Origin: an uncultured Clostridia bacterium
Lineage (GTDB): Bacteria > Bacillota > Clostridia > TANB77 > CAG-508
Length of the DNA: 64,000 nucleotides
Reading direction: 5' to 3'
NCBI GenBank assembly: GCA_934162255.1
Contig: CAKPIG010000002.1
Location: 100,911-164,910 of the forward strand
Shown here: positions 50,399-59,336 of the stretch, piece by piece
How the letters are laid out: each line of letters starts with the position of its first letter
How positions within the stretch are numbered: position 1 is the stretch's first letter
Program-made: the position numbers and the translations under genes
Notes under the pieces: generated by a model
The model's input: only the letters and a program-made list of their open reading frames with translations
What the model was told of the DNA's origin: nothing
Databases searched by the model: none

Positions 50399-50728
50399 TT
50401 ATTTCTGCTGAGACCTATGATAACATAAGACTCTAATAACAGGTTTTCCTCCATCTAAAATCAGCAAAGATAATTCACGAGGCTGATCAATGGGGATGCA
50501 CCTTAATGTAAGGTGTTCGCAAAGAAAACGTATGTGAAAAACACCGTTTTCATCGCAAGATCTTTTTGCTGCTTCTATCCAATCTGGTCGTTCATAGAGA
50601 AGCCGCTGAAATTGTCGAGAATATTGAGGAACTTGTTTTAGTTCTTCAACAAACTCTTCTTTTGTAATGCAATCATTATCAATGAGTGACGTAATGTGAG
50701 TCAAAAAATTATTTAACTCGTATTTCAT
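50399..50728 (-). CDS. Solitary small protein of unknown function
   Basis: 109 residues from the ATG nine bases after GGAGGG (two earlier in-frame ATGs lie in or before the ribosome site). Not recognised: helical N-terminal part (YELNNFLTHITSLIDNDC), then YERPDWIEAAKRSCDENGVF and a beta-like end with CIPIDQPRELSLLILDGG. Its codons use noticeably more G and C than the flanking hyd and dxs genes. It stands alone with a TATAAT on the reverse strand near 50770 and shares the hyd terminator. Confidence 0.65.
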   Translation of the reverse strand: MKYELNNFLTHITSLIDNDCITKEEFVEELKQVPQYSRQFQRLLYERPDWIEAAKRSCDENGVFHIRFLCEHLTLRCIPIDQPRELSLLILDGGKPVIRVLCYHRSQQK

Positions 50729-50800
50729 ATTCAACATCCCTCCCAACAGAGTTTTTAGTAAACACATTATAGCACAAAAATAGCCTAAAATAAATAAGTA

Positions 50801-50829
50801 TTGTTAAAAAAGTGAAAATATGTTAAAAT
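50801..50829 (+). promoter_or_regulatory. Candidate promoter of dxs
   Basis: TTGTTA (50801-50806), 17-base spacer, TAAAAT (50824-50829). Confidence 0.5.
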
Positions 50830-50859
50830 AGCAAATAAATGCAAAAAAAGAGGTAGAAA

Positions 50860-52698
50860 ATGTTAGAAAAAATAAATAAATCACAGGACTTAAAAAAACT
50901 AACAATAGAAGAAAAAAAGAAACTTGCAAAAGATATAAGAGAATATATACTAAAAGTTGTATCAGAAAATGGAGGACATCTAGCATCAAATTTAGGTATA
51001 GTAGAATTAACAATTGCACTACATTCTGTATTTGATGTAAAAAAAGATAGAATAATATGGGATGTAGGACATCAAAGTTATGTGCATAAAATATTAACAG
51101 GAAGAAAAGAACAATTAAAAACAATAAGAAAATTAGATGGAATAGCGGGATTTCCAAAAACAAATGAATCTGAAACAGATTGTTTTAATACAGGCCATAG
51201 TAGTACATCAATATCAGCAGCATTAGGGATGGCAAGAGCAAGAGATTTACAAGGAAAAGATAATGATGTAATTGCAGTAATAGGTGATGGTGCATTAACA
51301 GGAGGAATGGCTCTAGAAGCTCTAAATGATGCAGGATTTAGTAAATGCAAGATGACAGTTATATTAAATGATAATGAAATGAGCATTTCTCCTAATATAG
51401 GAGGATTGAATAAGTTTTTAGGTAAATTGAGAACCAAAAAGTTATATACAACAACTAACAAAATCATAAAAGAGAGAGTAAATAAGATTCCTTTAATAGG
51501 AAAGAATACTGTAAAAATAGTACAAAAAATAAAAAGAACAATAAAACAATTTATAATACCGAAAATGTTCTTTGAAGACATAGGCTTTACATATTTAGGT
51601 CCAGTAAATGGGCATAATATAGAAGAATTAGAAAGCATATTAGAAACAAGTAAAAATGTAAAAGGACCAGTATTAATACATGTATTAACTAAAAAAGGAA
51701 AAGGCTATGAAATAGCAGAAAAAAATCCAGATAAATTCCATGCAACAGGACCATTTAAAATAGAAACAGGAGAAAGTAAAAAAGCTCAAGGATTAGACTA
51801 TTCAAAAGTATTTGGAAATAAAATTGTGGAACTAGCAAAAAATAATAAAAAAATAGTCGCAATAACAGCTGCGATGAAAGATGGAACAGGCCTTACTAGA
51901 TTTAGTCAGGAATTTCCAAATAGATTTTTCGATGTTGGAATAGCAGAACAGCATGCTATAACCCTAGCTGCAGGTATGGCAAAAGAAGGAATAATACCAA
52001 TTGTTCCAATATATTCATCATTTTATCAAAGAGCATATGATCAAGTTATACATGATGTAGCAATGCAAAATTTGCCAGTAATAATGTGTGTAGACAGAGC
52101 TGGAATTGTTGGAGCAGATGGAGAAACACATCAAGGACTACTAGATATGGCATTTTTTAGAATAGTACCAAATTTAACAATAATGGCACCAAAAGATTTT
52201 AAGGAATTAGAAGAAATGTTAGAATTTGCTGTAAATGCAAAAAGACCAATAGTTATAAGATATCCGAGAGGTGGAGAAAATCCTAAAGTAAAATTTGAAA
52301 AACATGAAAAAATAATAAATGGTAAAGCAGAAATTCTAAAAGGCGGAAAAAAACTGACAATAATTGCTATTGGAAAAATGGTAGAAAAGGCAATGAATAT
52401 TTCAAAAAAGATTGATGGAGTAGAAGTAATTAATGCTAGATTTATAAAACCATTTGATGACCATACAGTATTAGAAAGTATTAAAAAAACAAAAAATGTA
52501 ATAACAATTGAAGATGGTACAATAATAGGTGGATTAGGAACAATAGTAAAAGAATTAATCATAGAAAATAATCTAAAAGATGTAAAGATAAAATCATTTG
52601 CATATCCTGATGAATTCATTAGACATGGAGATGTAAAAGAGCTAGAAGATATTTATAATCTTAGTGAAGAAAAAATAGTAGAAAGATTAAAGAAGTGA
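50860..52698 (+). CDS. dxs: 1-deoxy-D-xylulose-5-phosphate synthase
   Basis: 612 residues. HLASNLGIVELTIALH and WDVGHQSYVHKILTGR hold the catalytic His residues; GDGALTGGMALEALNDAG and LNDNEMSISPNIG form the TPP/Mg site; DVGIAEQHAITLAAGMA holds the Glu of the TPP site in the C-terminal half; RAGIVGADGETHQG follows. It condenses pyruvate with glyceraldehyde 3-phosphate, the first step of the MEP isoprenoid pathway. AGAGGT precedes the ATG. Confidence 0.95.
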   Translation: MLEKINKSQDLKKLTIEEKKKLAKDIREYILKVVSENGGHLASNLGIVELTIALHSVFDVKKDRIIWDVGHQSYVHKILTGRKEQLKTIRKLDGIAGFPKTNESETDCFNTGHSSTSISAALGMARARDLQGKDNDVIAVIGDGALTGGMALEALNDAGFSKCKMTVILNDNEMSISPNIGGLNKFLGKLRTKKLYTTTNKIIKERVNKIPLIGKNTVKIVQKIKRTIKQFIIPKMFFEDIGFTYLGPVNGHNIEELESILETSKNVKGPVLIHVLTKKGKGYEIAEKNPDKFHATGPFKIETGESKKAQGLDYSKVFGNKIVELAKNNKKIVAITAAMKDGTGLTRFSQEFPNRFFDVGIAEQHAITLAAGMAKEGIIPIVPIYSSFYQRAYDQVIHDVAMQNLPVIMCVDRAGIVGADGETHQGLLDMAFFRIVPNLTIMAPKDFKELEEMLEFAVNAKRPIVIRYPRGGENPKVKFEKHEKIINGKAEILKGGKKLTIIAIGKMVEKAMNISKKIDGVEVINARFIKPFDDHTVLESIKKTKNVITIEDGTIIGGLGTIVKELIIENNLKDVKIKSFAYPDEFIRHGDVKELEDIYNLSEEKIVERLKK

Positions 52699-52724
52699 GG
52701 TAAAATTCACTTCTTTATTTTTGC
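52690..52724 (+). terminator. Terminator of dxs
   Basis: AAGAAGTGA (52690-52698) pairs with TCACTTCTT (52707-52715), then TATTTTTG; overlaps the dxs stop codon. Confidence 0.85.
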
Positions 52725-52731
52725 CTATTTA

Positions 52732-52777
52732 TTGACAAAATTCTATTTCTGTATTATAATGTTAACCGTAGTTAACA
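52732..52777 (+). promoter_or_regulatory. suf operon promoter with palindromic operator
   Basis: TTGACA (52732-52737), 17-base spacer, TATAAT (52755-52760), a full-consensus promoter. Starting on the last base of the -10 box is TGTTAAC-CGTA-GTTAACA (52760-52777), a perfect inverted repeat over the transcription start, followed by a further TTAAC near 52781. Placement suggests repression by the DtxR-family protein encoded next. Confidence 0.8.
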
Positions 52778-52813
52778 AATTTTAACTGATAATGTATAAA
52801 AAGGAGAAAATTA

Positions 52814-53281
52814 ATGATATCAAAAGCACTAGAAGAATACTTAAAAACGATGTATGTACTCAAAAAGCAAAATGGAAACATAAGAGTAACAGACATTGCT
52901 AATAAAATGAATTGTTCAAAACCAAGTGTAAACAAAGCACTGAATAATTTAAAAGAAGAAAAATTAGTAAAATACGAAACTTATGGAACAATAGAATTAA
53001 CAGAAGATGGAGAAAGTCTTGCACAAAAAATATTAGAAGCATATGATATTGTTTATTTATTCTTAAAAGATGTACTAGACTTAGATGAAGAAGCAGCTAG
53101 AAAAGAAGCAGAAAAAATAAAACTTACAATAACAGATGAAACCATAAATAAGTTAGCAAAATATGTGCATAATGTTTTAGGGTTAAGAGAATTAAATTGT
53201 AATTATGATATAAATAAGGAAAAATGTAGATGTTGTGTAAAAAGAATAGTAACAACAAGAAAGGAAAATGAAAATGAGTGA
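52814..53281 (+). CDS. DtxR/MntR-family metal- or Fe-S-responsive repressor
   Basis: 155 residues. N-terminal winged helix (EEYLKTMYVLKKQNGNIRVT, CSKPSVNKALNNLKEEKLV), then the dimerisation domain with ILEAYDIVYLFLKDVLDLDE, matching the DtxR family. The C-terminus has CNYDINKEKCRCC, four cysteines unusual for the family's manganese/iron sites, which might bind an Fe-S cluster. It leads the suf operon and probably represses it at the palindrome when Fe or Fe-S supply is adequate. Its end overlaps sufC by eight bases. Confidence 0.85.
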   Translation: MISKALEEYLKTMYVLKKQNGNIRVTDIANKMNCSKPSVNKALNNLKEEKLVKYETYGTIELTEDGESLAQKILEAYDIVYLFLKDVLDLDEEAARKEAEKIKLTITDETINKLAKYVHNVLGLRELNCNYDINKEKCRCCVKRIVTTRKENENE

Positions 53282-54014
53282 CAAATTATTAGAGATAAAA
53301 GATTTACATGTAAATGTAGGAGAAAAAGAGATTTTAAAAGGATTAAACTTAAATGTAAAAAAAGGCGAAGTTCATGTAATAATGGGACCTAATGGAGCAG
53401 GAAAATCAACACTTGCAAATGTGATTTTAAATAATCCACAATATACAAAAACAAGTGGCTTAGTTGAATTTGAGGGAGAAAATATAAATGATTTAAGTAC
53501 AGATAAAATTGCAAAAAAAGGAATTTTTATGTCATTCCAATTACCAGAAGAAATACCTGGAATATCAACAATGAATTTCTTAAAATACGCGAAAAATAAA
53601 GTAACAGATAAGCCAGTTAAAATATTCGAATTTAAAGATACTGTTAAAAAATATTCAGAAGAATTAAATATGAATCCAAAACTAATTGAAAGAAATTTAA
53701 ATGTTGGATTCTCAGGTGGAGAGAAAAAGAAAAACGAGATCTTACAAATGCTTGTATTAAATCCAAAGCTTGCAATATTAGATGAAACAGATTCAGGACT
53801 TGATGTTGATGCAATCAGAACAGTATCAAAAGGTATAGAAATGTTCAAAAATGACGATAATGCAGTATTAATTATCACTCACAATACTAGAATATTAAAT
53901 CATTTAAAAGTTGACTATGTGCATGTTTTAGTAGATGGACAAATTGTTAAAACTTCAAATGCAGAATTAGCAGAAGAGATTGAAGAAACAGGATATGCAC
54001 AATATAAAAAATAA
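53274..54014 (+). CDS. sufC: Fe-S assembly ATPase SufC
   Basis: 246 residues from the second in-frame ATG, eight bases after AAGGA and overlapping the regulator's stop. Walker A GPNGAGKSTLANVIL, signature VGFSGGEKKKNEIL, Walker B LAILDETDSGLDVDA: the SufC variant of ABC ATPases. It forms the SufBCD scaffold complex that builds Fe-S clusters in the cytoplasm. Confidence 0.96.
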   Translation: MSDKLLEIKDLHVNVGEKEILKGLNLNVKKGEVHVIMGPNGAGKSTLANVILNNPQYTKTSGLVEFEGENINDLSTDKIAKKGIFMSFQLPEEIPGISTMNFLKYAKNKVTDKPVKIFEFKDTVKKYSEELNMNPKLIERNLNVGFSGGEKKKNEILQMLVLNPKLAILDETDSGLDVDAIRTVSKGIEMFKNDDNAVLIITHNTRILNHLKVDYVHVLVDGQIVKTSNAELAEEIEETGYAQYKK

Positions 54015-54028
54015 AGGAAGGAAAAGTA

Positions 54029-55429
54029 ATGGCTAAAACTCAAATAGAAGAAATAAATAGAAATATATATGACATAAAAAATCAAGATGACTATGAATTC
54101 AAAATGCAAAAAGGTCTAAGTAGAGAAATAGTAGAAGAAATATCAAAAAGAAAAAATGAACCAGATTGGATGCTAGAAATAAGACTAAAAGCATTAGAAA
54201 TATATGAAAAATTAGAACTTCCAACATGGGGACCAGATTTATCAGAACTAAAAATGAATGAAATAGCAACATATGTAAAACCAAAAACAAATTTAAATAC
54301 TTCATGGGAAGATGTGCCAGAAGAGATAAAAGACACATTTGATAAATTAGGAATTCCAGAAGCGGAGAAAACATCACTAGCAGGAGTTGGAGCTCAATAT
54401 GATTCAGAAGTAGTATATCATAGTATGAAAGAAGATTTAATAAAACAAGGAGTAATCTATACAGATATGGAATCAGCTGTGAGAGATTATCCTGAAATAG
54501 TAAAAGAGCACTTCATGAAATGTGTTCCAATAAGTGATCATAAATTTGTCGCATTACATGCAGCTGTATGGTCAGGAGGTTCATTTGTATATGTACCAAA
54601 AGGAGTGAAATTAGACATTCCTTTACAATCATATTTTAGATTAAATTCACCAGAATCAGGTCAATTTGAGCATACATTAATAATAGTAGATGAAGGTGCA
54701 AGTTTACACTTTATAGAAGGATGTTCAGCACCAAAATATAATAAAGTAAATTTGCATGCAGGATGTGTTGAATTGTATGTAAAAGATAATGCATATTTAA
54801 GATATTCAACAATAGAAAACTGGTCAAAAAATATGATGAACTTAAATACTAAAAAAGCAATAGTAGGAAAAAATGCACAAATAGATTGGGTAACAGGTTC
54901 ATTTGGATCAAAAGTATCTATGTTATATCCTATGAGTATATTGAATGGAGAAAATGCAAAAACTGAATATACTGGAATTACATTTGCAGGTGGAGGACAA
55001 AACCTAGATACAGGATTTAAAGTAATCCATAATGCACCAAATACATCATCAGTAGTAAATTCAAAATCAATTTCAAAAGATGGTGGAGCATGTACTTATA
55101 GAGCATTAGTAAGAATAAATGAAAACGCTAAAAATTCAAAATGTAGTGTAAGTTGTGAATCACTTATGTTAGATGATATTTCAAGATCTGACACAATACC
55201 AGTAAATGATATTAGAACAGATGAAGTAGAATTTTCACATGAAGCTAAAATAGGAAAAATCAGTGATAAAGCTATATTTTACTTAATGTCAAGAGGATTA
55301 TCAGAAGAAGATGCAAAAGCAATGATTGTAAGAGGATTTGCATATCCAATTTCAAAAGAATTACCAGTAGAATATGCAGTTGAAATGAATAATTTAATAA
55401 ATCTAGAGTTAGAGGGGGCAATTGGATAA
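54029..55429 (+). CDS. sufB: Fe-S assembly scaffold SufB
   Basis: 466 residues. KMQKGLSREIVEEISKRKNE, SEVVYHSMKEDLIKQGVIY, SFVYVPKGVKLDIPLQSYFR and FEHTLIIVDEGASLHFIEGC are SufB hallmarks; the C-terminal beta-helix ends with SHEAKIGKISDKAIFYLMSR. Main scaffold subunit, with CSVSCESLMLD supplying conserved Cys. AAGGAAGG precedes the ATG. It overlaps sufD by one base (TAATG). Confidence 0.96.
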   Translation: MAKTQIEEINRNIYDIKNQDDYEFKMQKGLSREIVEEISKRKNEPDWMLEIRLKALEIYEKLELPTWGPDLSELKMNEIATYVKPKTNLNTSWEDVPEEIKDTFDKLGIPEAEKTSLAGVGAQYDSEVVYHSMKEDLIKQGVIYTDMESAVRDYPEIVKEHFMKCVPISDHKFVALHAAVWSGGSFVYVPKGVKLDIPLQSYFRLNSPESGQFEHTLIIVDEGASLHFIEGCSAPKYNKVNLHAGCVELYVKDNAYLRYSTIENWSKNMMNLNTKKAIVGKNAQIDWVTGSFGSKVSMLYPMSILNGENAKTEYTGITFAGGGQNLDTGFKVIHNAPNTSSVVNSKSISKDGGACTYRALVRINENAKNSKCSVSCESLMLDDISRSDTIPVNDIRTDEVEFSHEAKIGKISDKAIFYLMSRGLSEEDAKAMIVRGFAYPISKELPVEYAVEMNNLINLELEGAIG

Positions 55430-56475
55430 TGGAAAAATTAAAAGTAAATGATACACCGGTTAGAACAGCAAGAAATTTTAAAATAAATAATATAGAAGTT
55501 GAACTTGATTTGCCAGAAAAGATTGCTGAATTTAAAAATATTGAAATTATCAATGACAGAAGTACTATTGATAATGAAGTTTCAAATTTACCTTTAATAT
55601 ATGGAAATGGTAAGATTTTAGAAGAATTAAATTACGAAACTGCAAATAGCAAAATAAGAATACAAACAAGTAATGAAAAAGAAAATATCAAAATAAGATA
55701 TAACTTTGATGATAATAATTTAAATTTAATAAATCAAATAGAAATAATTGCAAATGGTGATACAAATGTAATTATTGAATATAAATCTCAAACATCTCAA
55801 AAATGTTTGCATAATGGGATTATCAGAACAATTGCAAATGAAAATGCAAAACTTAATGTAACAATTGTAAATCTATTAAATGAAAATTCTGATAATTTTG
55901 AAGCAATAGAAAATAGATTAGAAAAAAATTCAAAAGTAAATTATACAATTATTGATATTGGTGGAAAAACTAGTGTTTCTAATTATTATTCAAACCTAAT
56001 TGGAGAAAATGCAGAAAATGACTTGAAATCAATCTATTTAGGTATTGGTAAACAAAGAAAAGATATTAATTATATTGCAGAATTAAGAGGAACAAAAACT
56101 AATATAGATATTGATGTACAAGGAGCATTAAAAGACGAAGCCAAGAAGAACTTTAAAGGAACTATTGATTTCAAAAAAGGCTCTAAAAAAGCAAAAGGAA
56201 ATGAAAATGAATATTGCATGCTTTTATCAGATAAAGCAAAATCTATTGCATTACCAATGCTTTTATGTACTGAAGAAGATGTAGAAGGTAATCATTCAAC
56301 TGCTTCTGGCAAAGTTGATGAAAAACAGTTATTTTACATTATGACTAGAGGTATTAGTTATAAAGAAGCCGTTAAATTAATTGTTAAATCTAAGTTTAAT
56401 AAGATTATTGAGAGAATTTCTGATGAAGATTTGAAAGATGAGATTGTAAGTGAGATTGATGAGATGCTAGATTAA
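55429..56475 (+). CDS. sufD: Fe-S assembly protein SufD
   Basis: 348 residues, a divergent SufB relative: short N-terminal part (KVNDTPVRTARNFKINNIEV), beta-helix core, and the C-terminal VEGNHSTASGKVDEKQLFYI with MTRGISYKEAVKLIVKSKF, diagnostic for SufD. Partner of SufB and SufC. Start overlaps the sufB stop. Confidence 0.93.
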   Translation: MEKLKVNDTPVRTARNFKINNIEVELDLPEKIAEFKNIEIINDRSTIDNEVSNLPLIYGNGKILEELNYETANSKIRIQTSNEKENIKIRYNFDDNNLNLINQIEIIANGDTNVIIEYKSQTSQKCLHNGIIRTIANENAKLNVTIVNLLNENSDNFEAIENRLEKNSKVNYTIIDIGGKTSVSNYYSNLIGENAENDLKSIYLGIGKQRKDINYIAELRGTKTNIDIDVQGALKDEAKKNFKGTIDFKKGSKKAKGNENEYCMLLSDKAKSIALPMLLCTEEDVEGNHSTASGKVDEKQLFYIMTRGISYKEAVKLIVKSKFNKIIERISDEDLKDEIVSEIDEMLD

Positions 56476-56504
56476 AAAACGAAAAGAGAAAGGATTTCTA
56501 AATA

Positions 56505-57737
<1,233 letters not shown>

Positions 57738-57750
57738 AACTAATATTTAG

Positions 57751-57894
57751 AAATTAATAATATATTGTTTTTTTATACCTTGCTGTCGCAATCTGCATAT
57801 TAAGAATACTAGTATGTAGATTGCTCAATATCGCACTCGCATAAGCTCGTTTAATCGCTTACGCGGTATTTCAAAAACAGTATATTATTAATTT
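57751..57894. repeat. Structured inverted-repeat element (MITE-like) after sufS
   Basis: A 144-bp unit with 22-bp terminal arms: 57751-57772 pairs with 57873-57894 with one G-T. Inside are ATACC/GGTAT (57775-57779 with 57865-57869), a hairpin GCAATCTGCATA/TATGTAGATTGC (57788-57799 with 57813-57824) and a hairpin CGCATAAGC/GCTTACGCG (57838-57846 with 57857-57865). The interior is richer in G and C than the flanks. It has no reading frame. Either a miniature mobile repeat or a structured RNA element. The rest of 57895-57968 shows nothing I can name. Confidence 0.6.
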
Positions 57895-57968
57895 TCGAAA
57901 ATGCATATAATTTAGCTGTGAATAGAGATAAAAATTTGTAAAATAGCGAAAAAAAGTTCGATAAAATA

Positions 57969-57997
57969 TTGACAATTACTACCAGCGATGATATAAT
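57969..57997 (+). promoter_or_regulatory. Promoter of the small membrane-protein locus
   Basis: TTGACA (57969-57974), 17-base spacer, TATAAT (57992-57997): full consensus, giving a 5' leader of about 135 bases. Confidence 0.8.
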
Positions 57998-58033
57998 TCG
58001 TGTAGTGTGTTTGAATAAAGGAGTACCGAATTC

Positions 58034-58093
58034 TGGCATAAGTGCATAGATTGATAAGCTATGCACAGCCTATCAATTTATGCATTTATGCTA
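58034..58093 (+). promoter_or_regulatory. Leader RNA with two mutually exclusive hairpins
   Basis: Arms 58034-58056 and 58071-58093 form a long hairpin of about 23 pairs, mostly perfect with some G-T pairs. Within it GTGCATAG (58042-58049) can instead pair with CTATGCAC (58059-58066), which lies mostly in the loop. The two folds exclude each other, as in switch-type leaders. No T-run follows, so control of translation or RNA stability is more likely than termination. Confidence 0.55.
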
Positions 58094-58138
58094 AGTATGG
58101 CTTAAATGTAAATTACAAAAGAAGGAGGTATCTCTACT

Positions 58139-58318
58139 ATGGAATTAATAGAGCATCTATTAATGAAATTAGTTTCTTTTGGAGGAATAGGATTTTTGAT
58201 ACATATTTGTTCTAGAAACAAGTACATATTCAAATATAGTTCTGAAAAAAGAAAAATTGAGATTTACCCGGACAAGGATAAATCTCAAATTCAACAACAC
58301 TTAGATAAGGAGGTTTAA
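58139..58318 (+). CDS. 59-residue membrane protein of unknown function
   Basis: MELIEHLLMKLVSFGGIGFL begins a hydrophobic stretch (residues about 7-24, one membrane span), then SRNKYIFKYSSEKRKIEIYP and a charged tail ending QQHLDKEV. GAAGGAGGT lies nine bases before the ATG; a consensus promoter, structured leader and terminator surround it, so expression is likely. Not recognised. Possibilities are a type I toxin-like peptide, a stress peptide or a mobile-element passenger. It interrupts the usual sufS-sufU pairing. Confidence 0.7.
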   Translation: MELIEHLLMKLVSFGGIGFLIHICSRNKYIFKYSSEKRKIEIYPDKDKSQIQQHLDKEV

Positions 58319-58333
58319 CCTCTTTATCTTTTT
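58304..58333 (+). terminator. Terminator of the small membrane-protein gene
   Basis: GATAAGGAGG (58304-58313), loop TTTAA, CCTCTTTATC (58319-58328), then TTTTT; it contains the stop codon. Confidence 0.88.
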
Positions 58334-58387
58334 ATAAATATATATTAACACATCAAAAAAAATATGTCAAGAAAGAAAGGTAGAAAA

Positions 58388-58813
58388 ATGGAAGATTTAA
58401 CAGATGTATATAATGACTTAATAATGGAGCATAGTATGAACTCATATAATAAAAGACAATTAGAAAAATGTGACTTGTGTGAAAAAGGGCATAATCCAAA
58501 CTGTGGAGATGAAATAACACTAGAAGTAAAGCTAGATGGAAATAAAATAGAAGACATGGCATTTACAGGGCACGGGTGTGCAATATCACAAGCTTCAACA
58601 TCAATAATGATAGACACATTAAGAGGAAAGACTATAGAAGAAGCAAAAGCCATTATAAAAACATTTATAGAAATGATAAAAAGAGAAACAAAAGATGAAG
58701 AAGAACTGAAAAAATTAGAAGATGCAATAGCATTTAAAAATGTATCAAATATGCCAGCAAGAGTAAAATGTGCATTACTTGCATGGCATACAATAGAAGA
58801 TATGCTAAAATAA
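58388..58813 (+). CDS. sufU: Fe-S scaffold/sulfur-transfer protein SufU
   Basis: 141 residues from the ATG after AAAGGTAGAAAA; an ATG eight codons earlier adds an atypical basic leader. DVYNDLIMEHSMNSYNKRQL, HNPNCGDEI, FTGHGCAISQASTSIM and MPARVKCALLAWHT carry the three conserved cysteines with the zinc Asp of SufU. It relays sulfur from SufS. Upstream DNA lacks a clear promoter of its own, so expression may depend on read-through past the inserted terminator. Confidence 0.95.
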   Translation: MEDLTDVYNDLIMEHSMNSYNKRQLEKCDLCEKGHNPNCGDEITLEVKLDGNKIEDMAFTGHGCAISQASTSIMIDTLRGKTIEEAKAIIKTFIEMIKRETKDEEELKKLEDAIAFKNVSNMPARVKCALLAWHTIEDMLK

Positions 58814-58814
58814 A

Positions 58815-58843
58815 TTGACATAAAAAAACGTTAGTGATATAAT
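58815..58843 (+). promoter_or_regulatory. Promoter of the solitary gene after sufU
   Basis: TTGACA (58815-58820), 17-base spacer, TATAAT (58838-58843): full consensus, starting at the sufU stop. Confidence 0.8.
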
Positions 58844-58891
58844 ATCGGCATATGGGGGTTACCATAAATAAAATAAAGGAAGGTATAATGT

Positions 58892-59275
58892 ATGAGCATG
58901 AAGACGGAATTCTTTTTTAAGAATGAACCAAGAGAATATTTGGTTCGGGAGGGAGTAAGATTAGTCACTGATAGTGGAATTCTGAAATTTATGAAAAACC
59001 AGACATTCGGAGAACTTGAAATCTTTAGTTCAAATAGTAGTCAATTGTCTTATGTATATCTGCGTCAAATTGCATATGTTGCAGAGGAAAACAAAGCAGT
59101 ATATGCAATAAGATTGAAGAACTTAGATGAATTCAAGAGAATAATCTGGGAAAGTTCAATTGGAAGACATGAATTCAGATATGAAATAGTCAAAACTCCG
59201 GACGGAAAAGATATGCTATACTATAGTAAGCAGAGTAATGTTATCATATTTGCTTACAGCAAAAACGAAAAGTAA
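58892..59275 (+). CDS. Solitary small protein of unknown function
   Basis: 127 residues, not recognised: EFFFKNEPREYLVREGVRLV, beta-like segments (FGELEIFSSNSSQLSYVYLR), and RHEFRYEIVKTPDGKDMLYY. No membrane segment. AAGGAAGG lies eight bases before the ATG. It has its own consensus promoter and a following hairpin, and its codons (CGG, CTG, GTC, CCG) are less A-rich than those of the neighbouring sufU and mnmA, suggesting acquired DNA. Confidence 0.7.
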   Translation: MSMKTEFFFKNEPREYLVREGVRLVTDSGILKFMKNQTFGELEIFSSNSSQLSYVYLRQIAYVAEENKAVYAIRLKNLDEFKRIIWESSIGRHEFRYEIVKTPDGKDMLYYSKQSNVIIFAYSKNEK

Positions 59276-59282
59276 CCTTAAA

Positions 59283-59308
59283 TCCCTGCTGATTAATTTC
59301 AGTAGGGA
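59283..59308 (+). terminator. Hairpin after the solitary gene
   Basis: TCCCTGCTG (59283-59291) pairs with CAGTAGGGA (59300-59308) with one G-T pair; the T-rich tail is weak. Confidence 0.6.
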
Positions 59309-59336
59309 AAAATTTTATTGAAAAGGAAATTATAAA

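Noticed and set aside
50399..50728. Toxin-antitoxin pair around the solitary small gene
   Set aside because: There is only one gene in the cassette and no recognisable toxin or antitoxin fold.
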